Assembly: GCA_900768525.1 (NCBI GenBank)
Contig: CAAGDF010000103.1
Coordinates: forward strand, 1-23,515
Source: Clostridia bacterium
GTDB taxonomy: Bacteria > Bacillota > Clostridia > Christensenellales > Borkfalkiaceae
Direction of reading: 5' to 3'
DNA: 23,515 nt
Under the pieces are notes generated by a model. That model did not search any database, was not told where the DNA came from, and was given only the letters and a program-made list of their open reading frames with translations. Below, piece after piece: positions 8,163-15,599 of this stretch. Both the position numbers and the translations under genes were made by a program. Position 1 is the first letter of the stretch, and the number at the start of each line of letters is the position of its first letter.

Positions 8163-8750
8163 ATGAATATCAGTGATTTTTTAGGCACATTTGAAGGCAA
8201 TCAAAACGACATTACAATGAACCTTTTTCTGGAGGGGCGTTTCGAACTTGCGCCCGTTTACACCTTTTTGTCGGAACTCTACAATAGGGGAGTAATTAAG
8301 GAAAAAGAAGAAAAAGGGCATTTTGAACTTTGCTCCGATATGGAAAGCGTGAATGCCGTGATAAACGAACTTTCGGTCGACGATTCGGACTTTGTCGATA
8401 ATTTTGCCGAGGGTAAGATCGAATTTACGATAAGGCTCGAAAATACTATTCATAACGGCTTTGAAGTAAAGGTTAAGTCAAGTTCTACGCCTTTGGAAAT
8501 TCTTCGCGACGCACTGCTCGATACCGAAAAAACCGAAACTCAATGTTTGTTTGTCGATCCGTTTCAGTGTCTTTCTTATGACGAAGAGAGCGAAATCGAT
8601 AAAGCGCACAGCGCATTCATTCTTCAGTTCGGCGAGAATAGAATAAGGTTCAATTTCGATGAACCGCTGTCGGCTTCGGGCGTTCTCGGAAAACTGTATT
8701 ACGACGGAGTAATTCCCGATTTTATAGTTTCGATCGTATGCGAACACTAA
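8163..8750 (+). CDS. Small unknown protein with three beta-beta-alpha units
   Basis: I do not recognise this 195-residue protein. It starts two bases after the stop of the RyR-like gene (GGAGA at 8146-8150 is a somewhat distant ribosome site), so coupled translation is likely. It is soluble and acidic. Three segments share a pattern of two beta strands followed by a helix ending in LY..GVI or similar: around ITMNLFLEGRFELAPVYTFL, IEFTIRLENTIHNGFEVKV...LEILRDALL, and FILQFGENRIRFNF...VLGKLYYDGVI. This pattern is compatible with a beta-grasp (ubiquitin-like) fold, but that is only a guess from predicted strands. It is the last gene of the ClpP operon and is followed directly by the duplicated terminator. 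Confidence 0.8.
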   Translation: MNISDFLGTFEGNQNDITMNLFLEGRFELAPVYTFLSELYNRGVIKEKEEKGHFELCSDMESVNAVINELSVDDSDFVDNFAEGKIEFTIRLENTIHNGFEVKVKSSSTPLEILRDALLDTEKTETQCLFVDPFQCLSYDEESEIDKAHSAFILQFGENRIRFNFDEPLSASGVLGKLYYDGVIPDFIVSIVCEH

Positions 8751-8768
8751 AAGGTTAAATTAAAACAA

Positions 8769-8811
8769 AACCGCAAATAACGGACTTATAGCCCGACGTT
8801 TGCGGTTTTTC
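8769..8811 (+). terminator. Rho-independent terminator, copy 1
   Basis: Stem AACCGCAAA (8769-8777) pairs with TTTGCGGTT (8799-8807), and T's continue to 8810. On the opposite strand the stem is followed by TTTTGTTTT, so it may also stop the leftward gene. Confidence 0.85.
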
Positions 8812-8836
8812 TTATTTTTGGCGTAAATTAAAACGA

Positions 8837-8880
8837 AACCGCAGATAACGGACTTATAGCCCGATATTTGCGGTTTTTCT
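8837..8880. terminator. Rho-independent terminator, copy 2
   Basis: This is the same hairpin with small changes (AACCGCAGA... versus ...ATTTGCGGTT), followed by T's at 8873-8877. It is the first hairpin met by the leftward CvpA-type gene, whose stop is about 22 bases away, and a second backstop for the rightward operon. Confidence 0.75.
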
Positions 8881-8902
8881 CGTTTTACGTATTTAGTTTT
8901 AA

Positions 8903-11419
8903 TCAAACAATAAAATGTTTAAGTTTTTGTGCGATGAACGTAAAGGGTTTGTTGACTCGCATGAGGTTGTCGGCGTCGGCGCTAAACGTATTGCCGTCTT
9001 TATCGGCGTAGACGTTGCCTTCGTCCGCATAAGGTTCTTTGCAAAGGTTGCTCGTCCTGCTAAGGTATTGTTTGTATACCGCGAGTTTCTCTTTAACGGT
9101 TTTGCCTTGCGAAGTCGTGGCAAGAAGCGGTTTGTCGTCTATAAACGCCGTTATATCGTCGGTTATGGCAATGGCAACTTTTCTTGTGCCGTTTTCGCCG
9201 AGAACTATGTTTTTGGCAAGTCTTGCAAGCGTTTCTTCATATTGGGTTGCATAAGCGGAGGTGAACATCGTGTTGCCTACGACTTTGCTCGATTCGTCGG
9301 TCACGGCTTTGTAAAGTTCTCCGAATGCCGCGGTTATATCCGAATAGGTGTAACCGTCTGCTTTTCCTTTCGCAACCGCATTGTCGCATACGTTTTTATA
9401 GTTTGCCTTTACGGTATCGAGAATGTCCTGATATTTCGCATTGTCGGAGGAAGCCGAGTAATTATCGAGCTGCGTCCCGATAACGTCCAATGGGATAGCT
9501 CCGACCAATACCGACGGAGATATTTCGTCTAATTTTTCGCCTAAAGTTTTGCCGCTTTCGTCTTTGCTGTTTATGTTTTCAATCGAGTAATCGGCATTAG
9601 ATAGGTCGATGAGTTTTGCAACGTAAGCAAATTCGTTTTCGTACGAGGCGACAAGCGAAAGGTTGTTTTTAATCGTATCTTCGTAATTCGCAAACTCGCC
9701 CGAGAGATTGTCTTTAACGTACCTGTCGATAGTCGAACCGAGGAAATCGTCCACCGTTTGCTTGTCGATAATTGCAGAATTTGCCGCAATCAGTTGGTCT
9801 ATTTTTGCGCCCAGCGCCTTGCCGTTTTCGGCAAAAGTGAATTCGTCGTTGACTATGTCGTTCATTTCAAAAACGATTTTGAAAACCGACATTTCATGCT
9901 CGTAAGAGGCGATATTATCGAGGTTATTTTTAATTTTGTCGGTGTAGGTGGTAAAATCGCCGTCGAGCGAACTCGAATATTCGTCAATAGCCGAGCGGAG
10001 CATATCGTTTATCAGCGTTTTATCAATGATTTCGGCGTTTATCGCAAGCAGTTCGTCAATCTTTGCGCCGAGTTCCATGCCCGAGTTTTCAAACGAGAAA
10101 TCTCCGTCGAGCATTTCTTTAATTTCAAAAACTTTCTTGAATGCGGCAAATTCTTTTTCATACGAGTTAACGCCCGCTTTTACTTTATCAAGGACTTTTT
10201 GCAAAACGTCGTAAACTTCGCTGTTTTCGTCAATCCCATCGACGGTGTTTTCAACGACCGTAACTACAAGCGAACTTATTTTTTCCTGAGAGAAAACGCC
10301 TAAGTTTATAAGATCGTCTACGCCTTTGCCGACTTTTGCAAAGTCGCAATTATATGCGTCGTCCGCTTTAGAAATCTCGGTTGCGACCTCGGAAAAAATC
10401 GTCAGACATTCTTTGAGCCGATCTTTTTCAAGCTCGGGCAGTTTGGTTAAAACCTCTATGGCAAGTTCTTTAACTTCGTCTGCCGTTCTGTCGTCGCCGA
10501 AATCGGCGTTATTCAGCGATTCGCAAATAACGGGAGTTAATTCGACGAATGCCGTGCGGAAGAGGTTGCTCTCCATCAGTATCGACAGAGGTTCGATGTA
10601 TTTTTTAAAATCGGTAGTTTCACCCGAATCGGCATTTTTCGAAAGTTCGATAATAGCGGGCACCGCTTTGATTATATCGTCCATTTCGTCGGCCAATCTG
10701 AAAGTGGTATCGCCGTATTGCGCTTTCGATACGGAGTTGAATATCAAAATCTGATATTTACCGATGCCGACGGAGTTAAGCAGTTTTACGGCTACGTCGT
10801 TTTTATACGCGTTTACGGCTTCATCGGTTTCGGCGAGTTGTTCGGCGTATTCGGTGTCGCCGAGCGCAGCCGAAATATCGTCGTACATCGCAACGTACCC
10901 CGCAACGGGCGAAAGGAAGGTCAGTGCGACCAACAAGCCCGAAACAAGCCCCACGATACCGCCCGCAAAATGATGTTTTTTCTTGCCGCGGTCGTGGAAT
11001 AAAATCTTGTTGAAAATAGCGTACGGAATTAAAGTAAGCAATTTCAGCAGGAAGAATAAAATAGCGAAGATAAAACTGTTGATCAGCATAGCCAGAATAG
11101 CCATACCCAAATCAAGCGCGCCGCCGAGCTTGTCGACGGGAACGTTCATCATAGAAGAAAGGCTCAAAGCCATATAATCTTTTAAAGTCGCCGCGGTTTT
11201 ATCGTTTACCGAAAGATTTAAAAACGAAACGTCCATGGTCATAAACATAGGCGTTATCGCGGTAATCGTAAAGATCAGCAGTACAACGGATGCCGCCAGC
11301 CATATAAGCCTTGCTATCGAGCGTTTAAGTCCGCGAATAAGACCGATGAAAAAGCCGGTAACTACGAAAAAGCCGATAAATATAGTAAAAATATACGGCA
11401 AAATCGATGTCAGATCCAT
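8903..11419 (-). CDS. CvpA-type membrane protein with long repeat-bearing C-terminal region
   Basis: The protein has 838 residues. The N-terminal 180 residues hold four membrane segments (about 6-25, 35-58, 101-130, 149-175) with glycine motifs typical of CvpA proteins: GFFIGLIRGLKRSIARLI and GGIVGLVSGLLVAL. The remaining 650 residues lack membrane segments and are helical and acidic, probably outside the cell. Within them three copies of an 86-residue unit occur at 419-504, 505-591 and 592-about 675. Each begins SYE.E, with ALGAKID.L..., IIDK and NNL...A landmarks; the third copy is more diverged. Ordinary CvpA proteins are about 160-240 residues, so the extension is unusual. The start is set by GAGGAG a few bases upstream. 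Function is unknown; family links are to envelope processes. Confidence 0.8.
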   Translation of the reverse strand: MDLTSILPYIFTIFIGFFVVTGFFIGLIRGLKRSIARLIWLAASVVLLIFTITAITPMFMTMDVSFLNLSVNDKTAATLKDYMALSLSSMMNVPVDKLGGALDLGMAILAMLINSFIFAILFFLLKLLTLIPYAIFNKILFHDRGKKKHHFAGGIVGLVSGLLVALTFLSPVAGYVAMYDDISAALGDTEYAEQLAETDEAVNAYKNDVAVKLLNSVGIGKYQILIFNSVSKAQYGDTTFRLADEMDDIIKAVPAIIELSKNADSGETTDFKKYIEPLSILMESNLFRTAFVELTPVICESLNNADFGDDRTADEVKELAIEVLTKLPELEKDRLKECLTIFSEVATEISKADDAYNCDFAKVGKGVDDLINLGVFSQEKISSLVVTVVENTVDGIDENSEVYDVLQKVLDKVKAGVNSYEKEFAAFKKVFEIKEMLDGDFSFENSGMELGAKIDELLAINAEIIDKTLINDMLRSAIDEYSSSLDGDFTTYTDKIKNNLDNIASYEHEMSVFKIVFEMNDIVNDEFTFAENGKALGAKIDQLIAANSAIIDKQTVDDFLGSTIDRYVKDNLSGEFANYEDTIKNNLSLVASYENEFAYVAKLIDLSNADYSIENINSKDESGKTLGEKLDEISPSVLVGAIPLDVIGTQLDNYSASSDNAKYQDILDTVKANYKNVCDNAVAKGKADGYTYSDITAAFGELYKAVTDESSKVVGNTMFTSAYATQYEETLARLAKNIVLGENGTRKVAIAITDDITAFIDDKPLLATTSQGKTVKEKLAVYKQYLSRTSNLCKEPYADEGNVYADKDGNTFSADADNLMRVNKPFTFIAQKLKHFIV

Positions 11420-11463
11420 TTTTCTCTCCTCAAAAAATTTATCGAATTCTCTTATTTGGTTTT

Positions 11464-11492
11464 ATTATAATCGTTCGGTTAAAAAATTGCAA
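11464..11492 (-). promoter_or_regulatory. Sigma-A promoter of the CvpA-type gene
   Basis: On the minus strand: -35 TTGCAA (11492-11487), 17-base spacer, consensus -10 TATAAT (11469-11464), about 45 bases before the start codon. Confidence 0.75.
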
Positions 11493-11540
11493 GCGTTTTT
11501 TTGATAAAATATCATATTGTTCGGCAAGCCGCGAAATTAT

Positions 11541-11569
11541 TTGCAAAAGTTCGCATATGATGATAAAAT
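11541..11569 (+). promoter_or_regulatory. Sigma-A promoter of the ROK glucokinase gene
   Basis: -35 TTGCAA (11541-11546), 17-base spacer, -10 TAAAAT (11564-11569) with extended TGA. Transcription would begin about 15 bases before the ATG, giving a very short leader that still includes the CGGAG site at 11581-11585. Confidence 0.6.
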
Positions 11570-11591
11570 AAAGAAAAAAACGGAGCTTACA

Positions 11592-12539
11592 ATGATGAAC
11601 TACTATATCGGTATAGATGTCGGAGGTACTTTTGTCAAGGCGGGCATTGTCGATGAAAACGGCAATATCGTAGCCGACGGCAAAATCGCTTCCGAGTGCG
11701 ACAAAGGCGGTAACAAACTTGCGGAAAACGCCGCAACGCTCGTTATGCGGTTGCTTGAAAAAAGCGGCATAAGCAAAGACCAAATCGTGGGGGCGGGAAT
11801 GGGGTTCCCCGGGTTTATCGACAGTAAAAACGGCATAGTCGTATATTCCAATAACGTCCGCCTTTCCGATTTCCCCGTAGTTGAAATAATGCAGGCGAAA
11901 TTAGGTCTTAAAGTAAAGGTTGCCAACGATGCCAACGTTGCCGCTCTCGGTGAAAAAATGTTCGGCGCAGGCAAAGAATATAACGATATGGTTATGATAA
12001 CTCTCGGCACGGGCGTCGGCGCAGGAATTATAATCGACGGCAAACTGTTCGAGGGCAACCGCTCGGCGGGTGCCGAAATAGGGCATATGTTGCTTGTTCA
12101 CGGCGGCGAGCAATGCACTTGCGGAAGAAAAGGCTGTTTCGAGGCATACTCGTCCGCAACCGCTTTGATTCGCGATACCAGGCGCGCAATGCAAAATCAC
12201 AAAGATTCCTTAATGTGGGAGATAGGCTCTATAGACAACGTTACGGGTAAAACCCCGTTCGACTATGCGAAAAAGGACAAATACGCAGCCGAGGTAGTTA
12301 ACAATTATATAGAAATGTTGGGTTCGGCACTTACCGATATAGCCAACATTTTCAGACCGGAAGCCATAATCATCGGCGGCGGCGTGTGCGCGCAGGGCGA
12401 TAATCTTATCGTTCCGTTGAAACAAAAAATTCAGTCGGAACTGTTCGGCGCGGATTTCGGCTCGCCCGAGGTGGTTTTGCGCATTGCCGAACTTGGCAAT
12501 AAAGCAGGGCTTTTGGGTGCAGCAGCGCTGTTTATGTAA
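11592..12539 (+). CDS. glcK: ROK-family glucokinase
   Basis: The 315-residue length is normal for bacterial ROK glucokinases. Visible motifs are the N-terminal phosphate loop YIGIDVGGTFVKAG, GMGFPGFID, the catalytic-aspartate segment NDANVAALGE, the second phosphate motif TLGTGVGAGII, and the zinc/ROK signature ending CTCGRKGCFE with its preceding GH. It most likely phosphorylates glucose (possibly other hexoses or amino sugars) with ATP in the cytoplasm, feeding glycolysis. ATG 11592 is chosen because CGGAG ends six bases upstream; the ATG at 11595 is also possible. It is divergent from the CvpA-type gene and followed by a separately promoted lipoprotein gene, so it is probably monocistronic. 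Sugar specificity cannot be read from sequence alone, so the symbol is provisional. Confidence 0.9.
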   Translation: MMNYYIGIDVGGTFVKAGIVDENGNIVADGKIASECDKGGNKLAENAATLVMRLLEKSGISKDQIVGAGMGFPGFIDSKNGIVVYSNNVRLSDFPVVEIMQAKLGLKVKVANDANVAALGEKMFGAGKEYNDMVMITLGTGVGAGIIIDGKLFEGNRSAGAEIGHMLLVHGGEQCTCGRKGCFEAYSSATALIRDTRRAMQNHKDSLMWEIGSIDNVTGKTPFDYAKKDKYAAEVVNNYIEMLGSALTDIANIFRPEAIIIGGGVCAQGDNLIVPLKQKIQSELFGADFGSPEVVLRIAELGNKAGLLGAAALFM

Positions 12540-12552
12540 TGTACGTCGTGGC

Positions 12553-12576
12553 TTTATACATATAGATATGTATAAA
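12553..12576. promoter_or_regulatory. AT-rich perfect palindrome, possible operator
   Basis: An 11-bp perfect inverted repeat (12553-12563 and 12566-12576) with a two-base AG centre lies 17 bases upstream of the next gene's -35 and 14 bases after the glucokinase stop. It has no G/C clamp or T run, so an operator for a dimeric regulator is more likely than a terminator. Confidence 0.45.
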
Positions 12577-12592
12577 AGATTGCAAAATATGC

Positions 12593-12621
12593 TTGACAGT
12601 CAGGCATTATCATAATATAAT
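12593..12621 (+). promoter_or_regulatory. Consensus sigma-A promoter of the repeat lipoprotein
   Basis: -35 TTGACA (12593-12598), 17-base spacer, -10 TATAAT (12616-12621): a perfect match to the vegetative consensus, 34 bases before the start codon. Confidence 0.9.
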
Positions 12622-12640
12622 TTGGGTACAAGAAAGCAAA

Positions 12641-12646
12641 AAGGAG
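12641..12646 (+). promoter_or_regulatory. Ribosome site fixing the lipoprotein start
   Basis: AAGGAG lies eight bases before ATG 12655. The frame is open back to a TTG at 12622, but that codon falls at the predicted transcription start, so the ATG is the real start. Confidence 0.8.
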
Positions 12647-12654
12647 TTAAAGTT

Positions 12655-14898
12655 ATGAAAAGATTATTATCAGTTGTGTTATCTTTGCTTCTGTGTCTTA
12701 CGAGTGCGATATATTTCGTAGGATGCACAAAGAAAAACGACGATTCTTCTTCCTCGACGGGCGGCGAAGTAGTCAAACCCGACGATGACGAGCAGTTGTC
12801 CAAACAAATCGACGATTTTGTTCCTGCCGATCAAAAACTTGAGCGAAACGCAAAATCGCTTACGATGTCGGATATAAAGAACGCAAACGGCGATCTTATG
12901 CCTTTGCTTTTCAAGGGCGTAACGTTCGGTAACCTTGTAAAAACCGCTTTGGAACAAAACTCTTCCGAGAGTTCGTTCAAATTCATTCTTAACCGTTATA
13001 AAGACGGCAAGTGGAGATGCGGAACGAAAGCTACCGAAATCGATTCCGATTTAAACGTAATTTTTGAATACGAGTTATTCTCGGGTACGCTCGATATGTC
13101 CGAACGCCGTCTTGAAATCGTCGGCGACAAGAAGATTATCGACCTGTTTATGGAGTCGCTTTTAAACACTCAGTTCAGCATCGAAAAGACGCTTGAAAAG
13201 ATGGAAGGTCAGTCGGGCGACGGTTCGTTCGATATGGATATGGGCATAGCGATGGGTATCGTATCCGCGTTCCCCGCGCTTACGGAAAACAAAGCCGTTT
13301 ACGAACTTGTAAAACCGCTGTTGCTTTTATCGATTCGTGATTTTTACGACATAACCGTCGATAACGGCAAAACGTATTTTGTCAATACATACACCACGAT
13401 GGATGCGGACGTATACATTTCGCTTGCGTTTTATCTTGCAAATAAGGTAGATACAGAAACAGACACCGCAAACGTAGAAAAACTTGTTTGCGATTTAGTC
13501 GGCGGTACGCTTGCAAATCCGCAATTAAACGCCGAACTTCCCGTTCATCAACTGCTCGACGATCTCTTTGCGCTTTGCGATGCGGAAAACAATGCGAGTA
13601 TGGCTGCGTTGTTCGCAGTGCTTAAATCTTCGCTCGGCGGCACGATCGGCAACCCCGAATTACCTGTATTTACAGGCACCGTCGAAGAATTCACCTCAAC
13701 CGTCGAAAAACTGCTTGCGCTTCTCGGCGTAAATAAAGATGTTTCGGACGTTATCGTCAATGTGCTCGGAGAAGTGCTTACCGACGGCGAACAGGGCATA
13801 GAGATTAACTCGGCTTGCAAGATAAGCACCGTAATCGACAGCGTCGTTACCGATGCGGAACTTGCCGCAAAACTTAAAGAAATATTCGGCGATATGACTA
13901 TAGGCGATCTGATTGCCGCAGGTAGCGACGTTGTGAAAAAGGTCGACGCAGCTATAACCGCAATCGGCAACGCTTACGCAAACGTTAAAGACGCATTGAC
14001 CGAAATCTGGCAAATCGCCAAGAAATATATCGATACCGAAACCGACCCCGTTTCGATTAACAAAAACGTAAAAGTTACCGAATTTTTAACCGACGTCCGT
14101 CGCATTGCCGAACTTTGCAAGGGCGAGGCGTTCAATGATACCGCAAAGGCTGTTTTCGATAAACTGATCGAAAAGATCGGCGTGTTGTATGCCGATACAA
14201 CGCTCGAAACTTTCGTTGAAACTACTAATGCTCTCAACGTAAATACCGTCATCGCCGCTCTCGGAGAGGTGTCTAAAGCAGGAAACTTTGTAAACGAAGA
14301 GGTTATCGATCATGTCGTCGGACTTGTTAACGACGTTTTAGTCGGCACGGTCGGCAACTGCAACGTAAACGCCGATACCGAAATATCGACCGTCATAGCC
14401 GATATTAAAACGATTTTAACCGATTTTTTAGCCGATAGCACCGTAAAAACCACCGTGTTCGAGGTGCTTGATCAAATCGACGCATTGTACGAAAATTCCA
14501 CTTTGGGAACGATTGTAGCCGATACAAAAGTATTGCCTGTCGATGCGATTATAAACGCAGTCGGGGCTATCGGCGCTTTGCCCGAAGAGATTAAACCCGT
14601 CCTTGCTTTAATGAGCGTAGTATTCGACGGCACGGTTGCAAATCCGATGATAGATGAAAGCGTGTTTAACGTTACCGTAGAAGAAATGTTGGAAAATTTC
14701 GGCATAGTCGGCGTTGCCGATGATCCCGTACTCGGCAAACTTTGCGGGTTCACCGTCGGCGAATGGCTCGACTACCTGAACGGCGGCGAAAACGCTGAAA
14801 TGGATGCGGCAATCGGCAGCATAACCATTGAAGATATTATAAATGCGCTTGGCGGAAGCGAAACGGAAATTCCCGAACAACTCCTCGCTGCTGCGTAA
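12655..14898 (+). CDS. Lipoprotein of repeated helical modules, function unknown
   Basis: The 747-residue protein begins with a lipoprotein signal peptide (MKRLLSVVLSLLLCL...) ending in FVGC, then a Ser/Asp-rich linker (KKNDDSSSSTGG). It should be anchored on the outer face of the membrane. The body is rich in V, A, D, N and T. It contains recurring landmarks of the form GT..NP/N..(5-10)..TV followed by a helix, at about residues 283, 328, 372, 564 and 659, with a weaker one near 460. Spacings are about 45 or multiples near 90-100, so it looks built from diverged helical repeats. No catalytic motif is visible. It resembles the extracytoplasmic part of the neighbouring CvpA-type protein in style (acidic, helical, repeats) but I cannot show homology by eye. 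It has its own consensus promoter and ends at a hairpin. Confidence 0.8.
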   Translation: MKRLLSVVLSLLLCLTSAIYFVGCTKKNDDSSSSTGGEVVKPDDDEQLSKQIDDFVPADQKLERNAKSLTMSDIKNANGDLMPLLFKGVTFGNLVKTALEQNSSESSFKFILNRYKDGKWRCGTKATEIDSDLNVIFEYELFSGTLDMSERRLEIVGDKKIIDLFMESLLNTQFSIEKTLEKMEGQSGDGSFDMDMGIAMGIVSAFPALTENKAVYELVKPLLLLSIRDFYDITVDNGKTYFVNTYTTMDADVYISLAFYLANKVDTETDTANVEKLVCDLVGGTLANPQLNAELPVHQLLDDLFALCDAENNASMAALFAVLKSSLGGTIGNPELPVFTGTVEEFTSTVEKLLALLGVNKDVSDVIVNVLGEVLTDGEQGIEINSACKISTVIDSVVTDAELAAKLKEIFGDMTIGDLIAAGSDVVKKVDAAITAIGNAYANVKDALTEIWQIAKKYIDTETDPVSINKNVKVTEFLTDVRRIAELCKGEAFNDTAKAVFDKLIEKIGVLYADTTLETFVETTNALNVNTVIAALGEVSKAGNFVNEEVIDHVVGLVNDVLVGTVGNCNVNADTEISTVIADIKTILTDFLADSTVKTTVFEVLDQIDALYENSTLGTIVADTKVLPVDAIINAVGAIGALPEEIKPVLALMSVVFDGTVANPMIDESVFNVTVEEMLENFGIVGVADDPVLGKLCGFTVGEWLDYLNGGENAEMDAAIGSITIEDIINALGGSETEIPEQLLAAA

Positions 14899-14909
14899 AA
14901 ACTGCAAAC

Positions 14910-14950
14910 AAAGGGCGAACGGCATTTGCCGCTCGCCTTTAAAAATTATT
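14910..14950 (+). terminator. Probable terminator after the repeat lipoprotein
   Basis: A strong imperfect stem of about 14 bp (14910-14924 with 14927-14940, one bulge and one mismatch) has a two-base loop. The following bases are TTT then AAAAATTATT, so the T run is short and efficiency uncertain. Confidence 0.6.
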
Positions 14951-14961
14951 AAAGTAAATAT

Positions 14962-15002
14962 CCGCCACTAAAGCGGTGACTTTAGCTTACCCCCTAAAGT
15001 GG
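14962..15002. repeat. Cluster of mutually exclusive inverted repeats
   Basis: CTTTAG at 14980-14985 can pair with CTAAAG on its left (14968-14973) or CTAAAG on its right (14994-14999). An outer pairing CCACT/AGTGG (14965-14969, 14998-15002) encloses both. It lies upstream of the next promoter, so it is not in that transcript's leader. It may be a remnant of a small mobile repeat or a protein-binding site. Confidence 0.45.
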
Positions 15003-15025
15003 ATGATAATTGCCTTAAAAAAAAA

Positions 15026-15054
15026 TTGACATTTAGCTGTAAGTGTTATATAAT
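15026..15054 (+). promoter_or_regulatory. Consensus sigma-A promoter in front of a broken gene
   Basis: -35 TTGACA (15026-15031), 17-base spacer, -10 TATAAT (15049-15054), a perfect consensus. An AAGGAAAGGG site follows at 15071-15080. Confidence 0.85.
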
Positions 15055-15083
15055 GTAATCAGTTTATTATAAGGAAAGGGAAA

Positions 15084-15530
15084 ATGGTTATTGCCGAAAG
15101 AAGTAAAGTGTATTTTTCCCACGCTTGTTTTGGGGCTATCTAGCACGGTACTTGCTATTTTATTTAGTAATTCTTTGTCGGATGTTCATTTGGTATTGTT
15201 ATGGATATTAAGCGTTGCCATGCTATTGTTTGCATTATTCGGTCTTTTATCTCCGACTACGGCTATTGAAAAAAAATGACAATTGTTTGGTTGTCAACTA
15301 TTTATTCCGCAAAAAAATTATTCCGCTTGATAAAATAGAAAACGTGTCGGTGACGGAACGCGGCGAGTACTATAATAGAGATAGCTCTATCTCTGATGAT
15401 ATAGCTTTTTTCAGCGATATGAGAAGATTATATAAACTACAAAGAAAACGACATTCTTCGTCATACTTGTGTCGTAGTAAAAAATGCTTCGGCTGTAAAA
15501 TGTTCGATTGATAGCCTTATTAAGAAATAA
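15084..15530 (+). pseudogene. Small membrane protein gene broken by frame changes
   Basis: A coherent protein of about 145 residues can be read only by changing frame. An ATG (15084) enters a frame that stops after 19 codons. The frame at 15091 (TTG) encodes two membrane helices (IFPTLVLGLSSTVLAILF and HLVLLWILSVAMLLFALFG) and stops at 15279 just after a run of eight A (15269-15276). The next frame continues NDNCLVVNYLFRKKIIPLDKIENV, then near 15423 a third frame gives DYINYKENDILRHTCVVVK and ends at 15530. Every shift is in the same direction, as if one extra base were present each time. The layout (two helices then a strand-rich soluble domain) recalls membrane-anchored PH-like proteins, but the family is uncertain. 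It is likely a decaying gene; if TTG 15091 is the true start, only two shifts are needed. Confidence 0.65.
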
Positions 15531-15599
15531 TCAATAAAAAATAGAATTTTAAAAAAGTATTGTAGCAGTACATTTCGGTATTTTACAGGACTTTTGTTC

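Larger units (their letters stand above)
8757..8881. repeat. Tandem duplicated terminator module (68-bp period)
   Basis: Two 57-base units (8757-8813 and 8825-8881) differ at only a few positions, mainly outside or symmetric to the stem. Each carries a 9-bp stem closing on a CGG/CCG inner pair and a T run, followed by a short AT-rich spacer. The pair separates the rightward ClpP operon from the leftward CvpA-type gene. Confidence 0.85.

Noticed and set aside
8757..8881. Short CRISPR-like pair of repeats
   Set aside because: Only two units, each containing a terminator hairpin with T run, and the intervening sequence is an 11-base AT-rich spacer.
9758..10303. Plus-strand open frame of 181 codons inside the CvpA-type gene
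   Set aside because: Antisense shadow of the repeat region; composition is Phe/Val-rich and it has no start signal.
15084..15143. 19-codon open frame after the consensus promoter as a leader peptide
   Set aside because: The same DNA in the next frame encodes a convincing membrane helix, so the short frame is better explained as the disrupted start of that gene.
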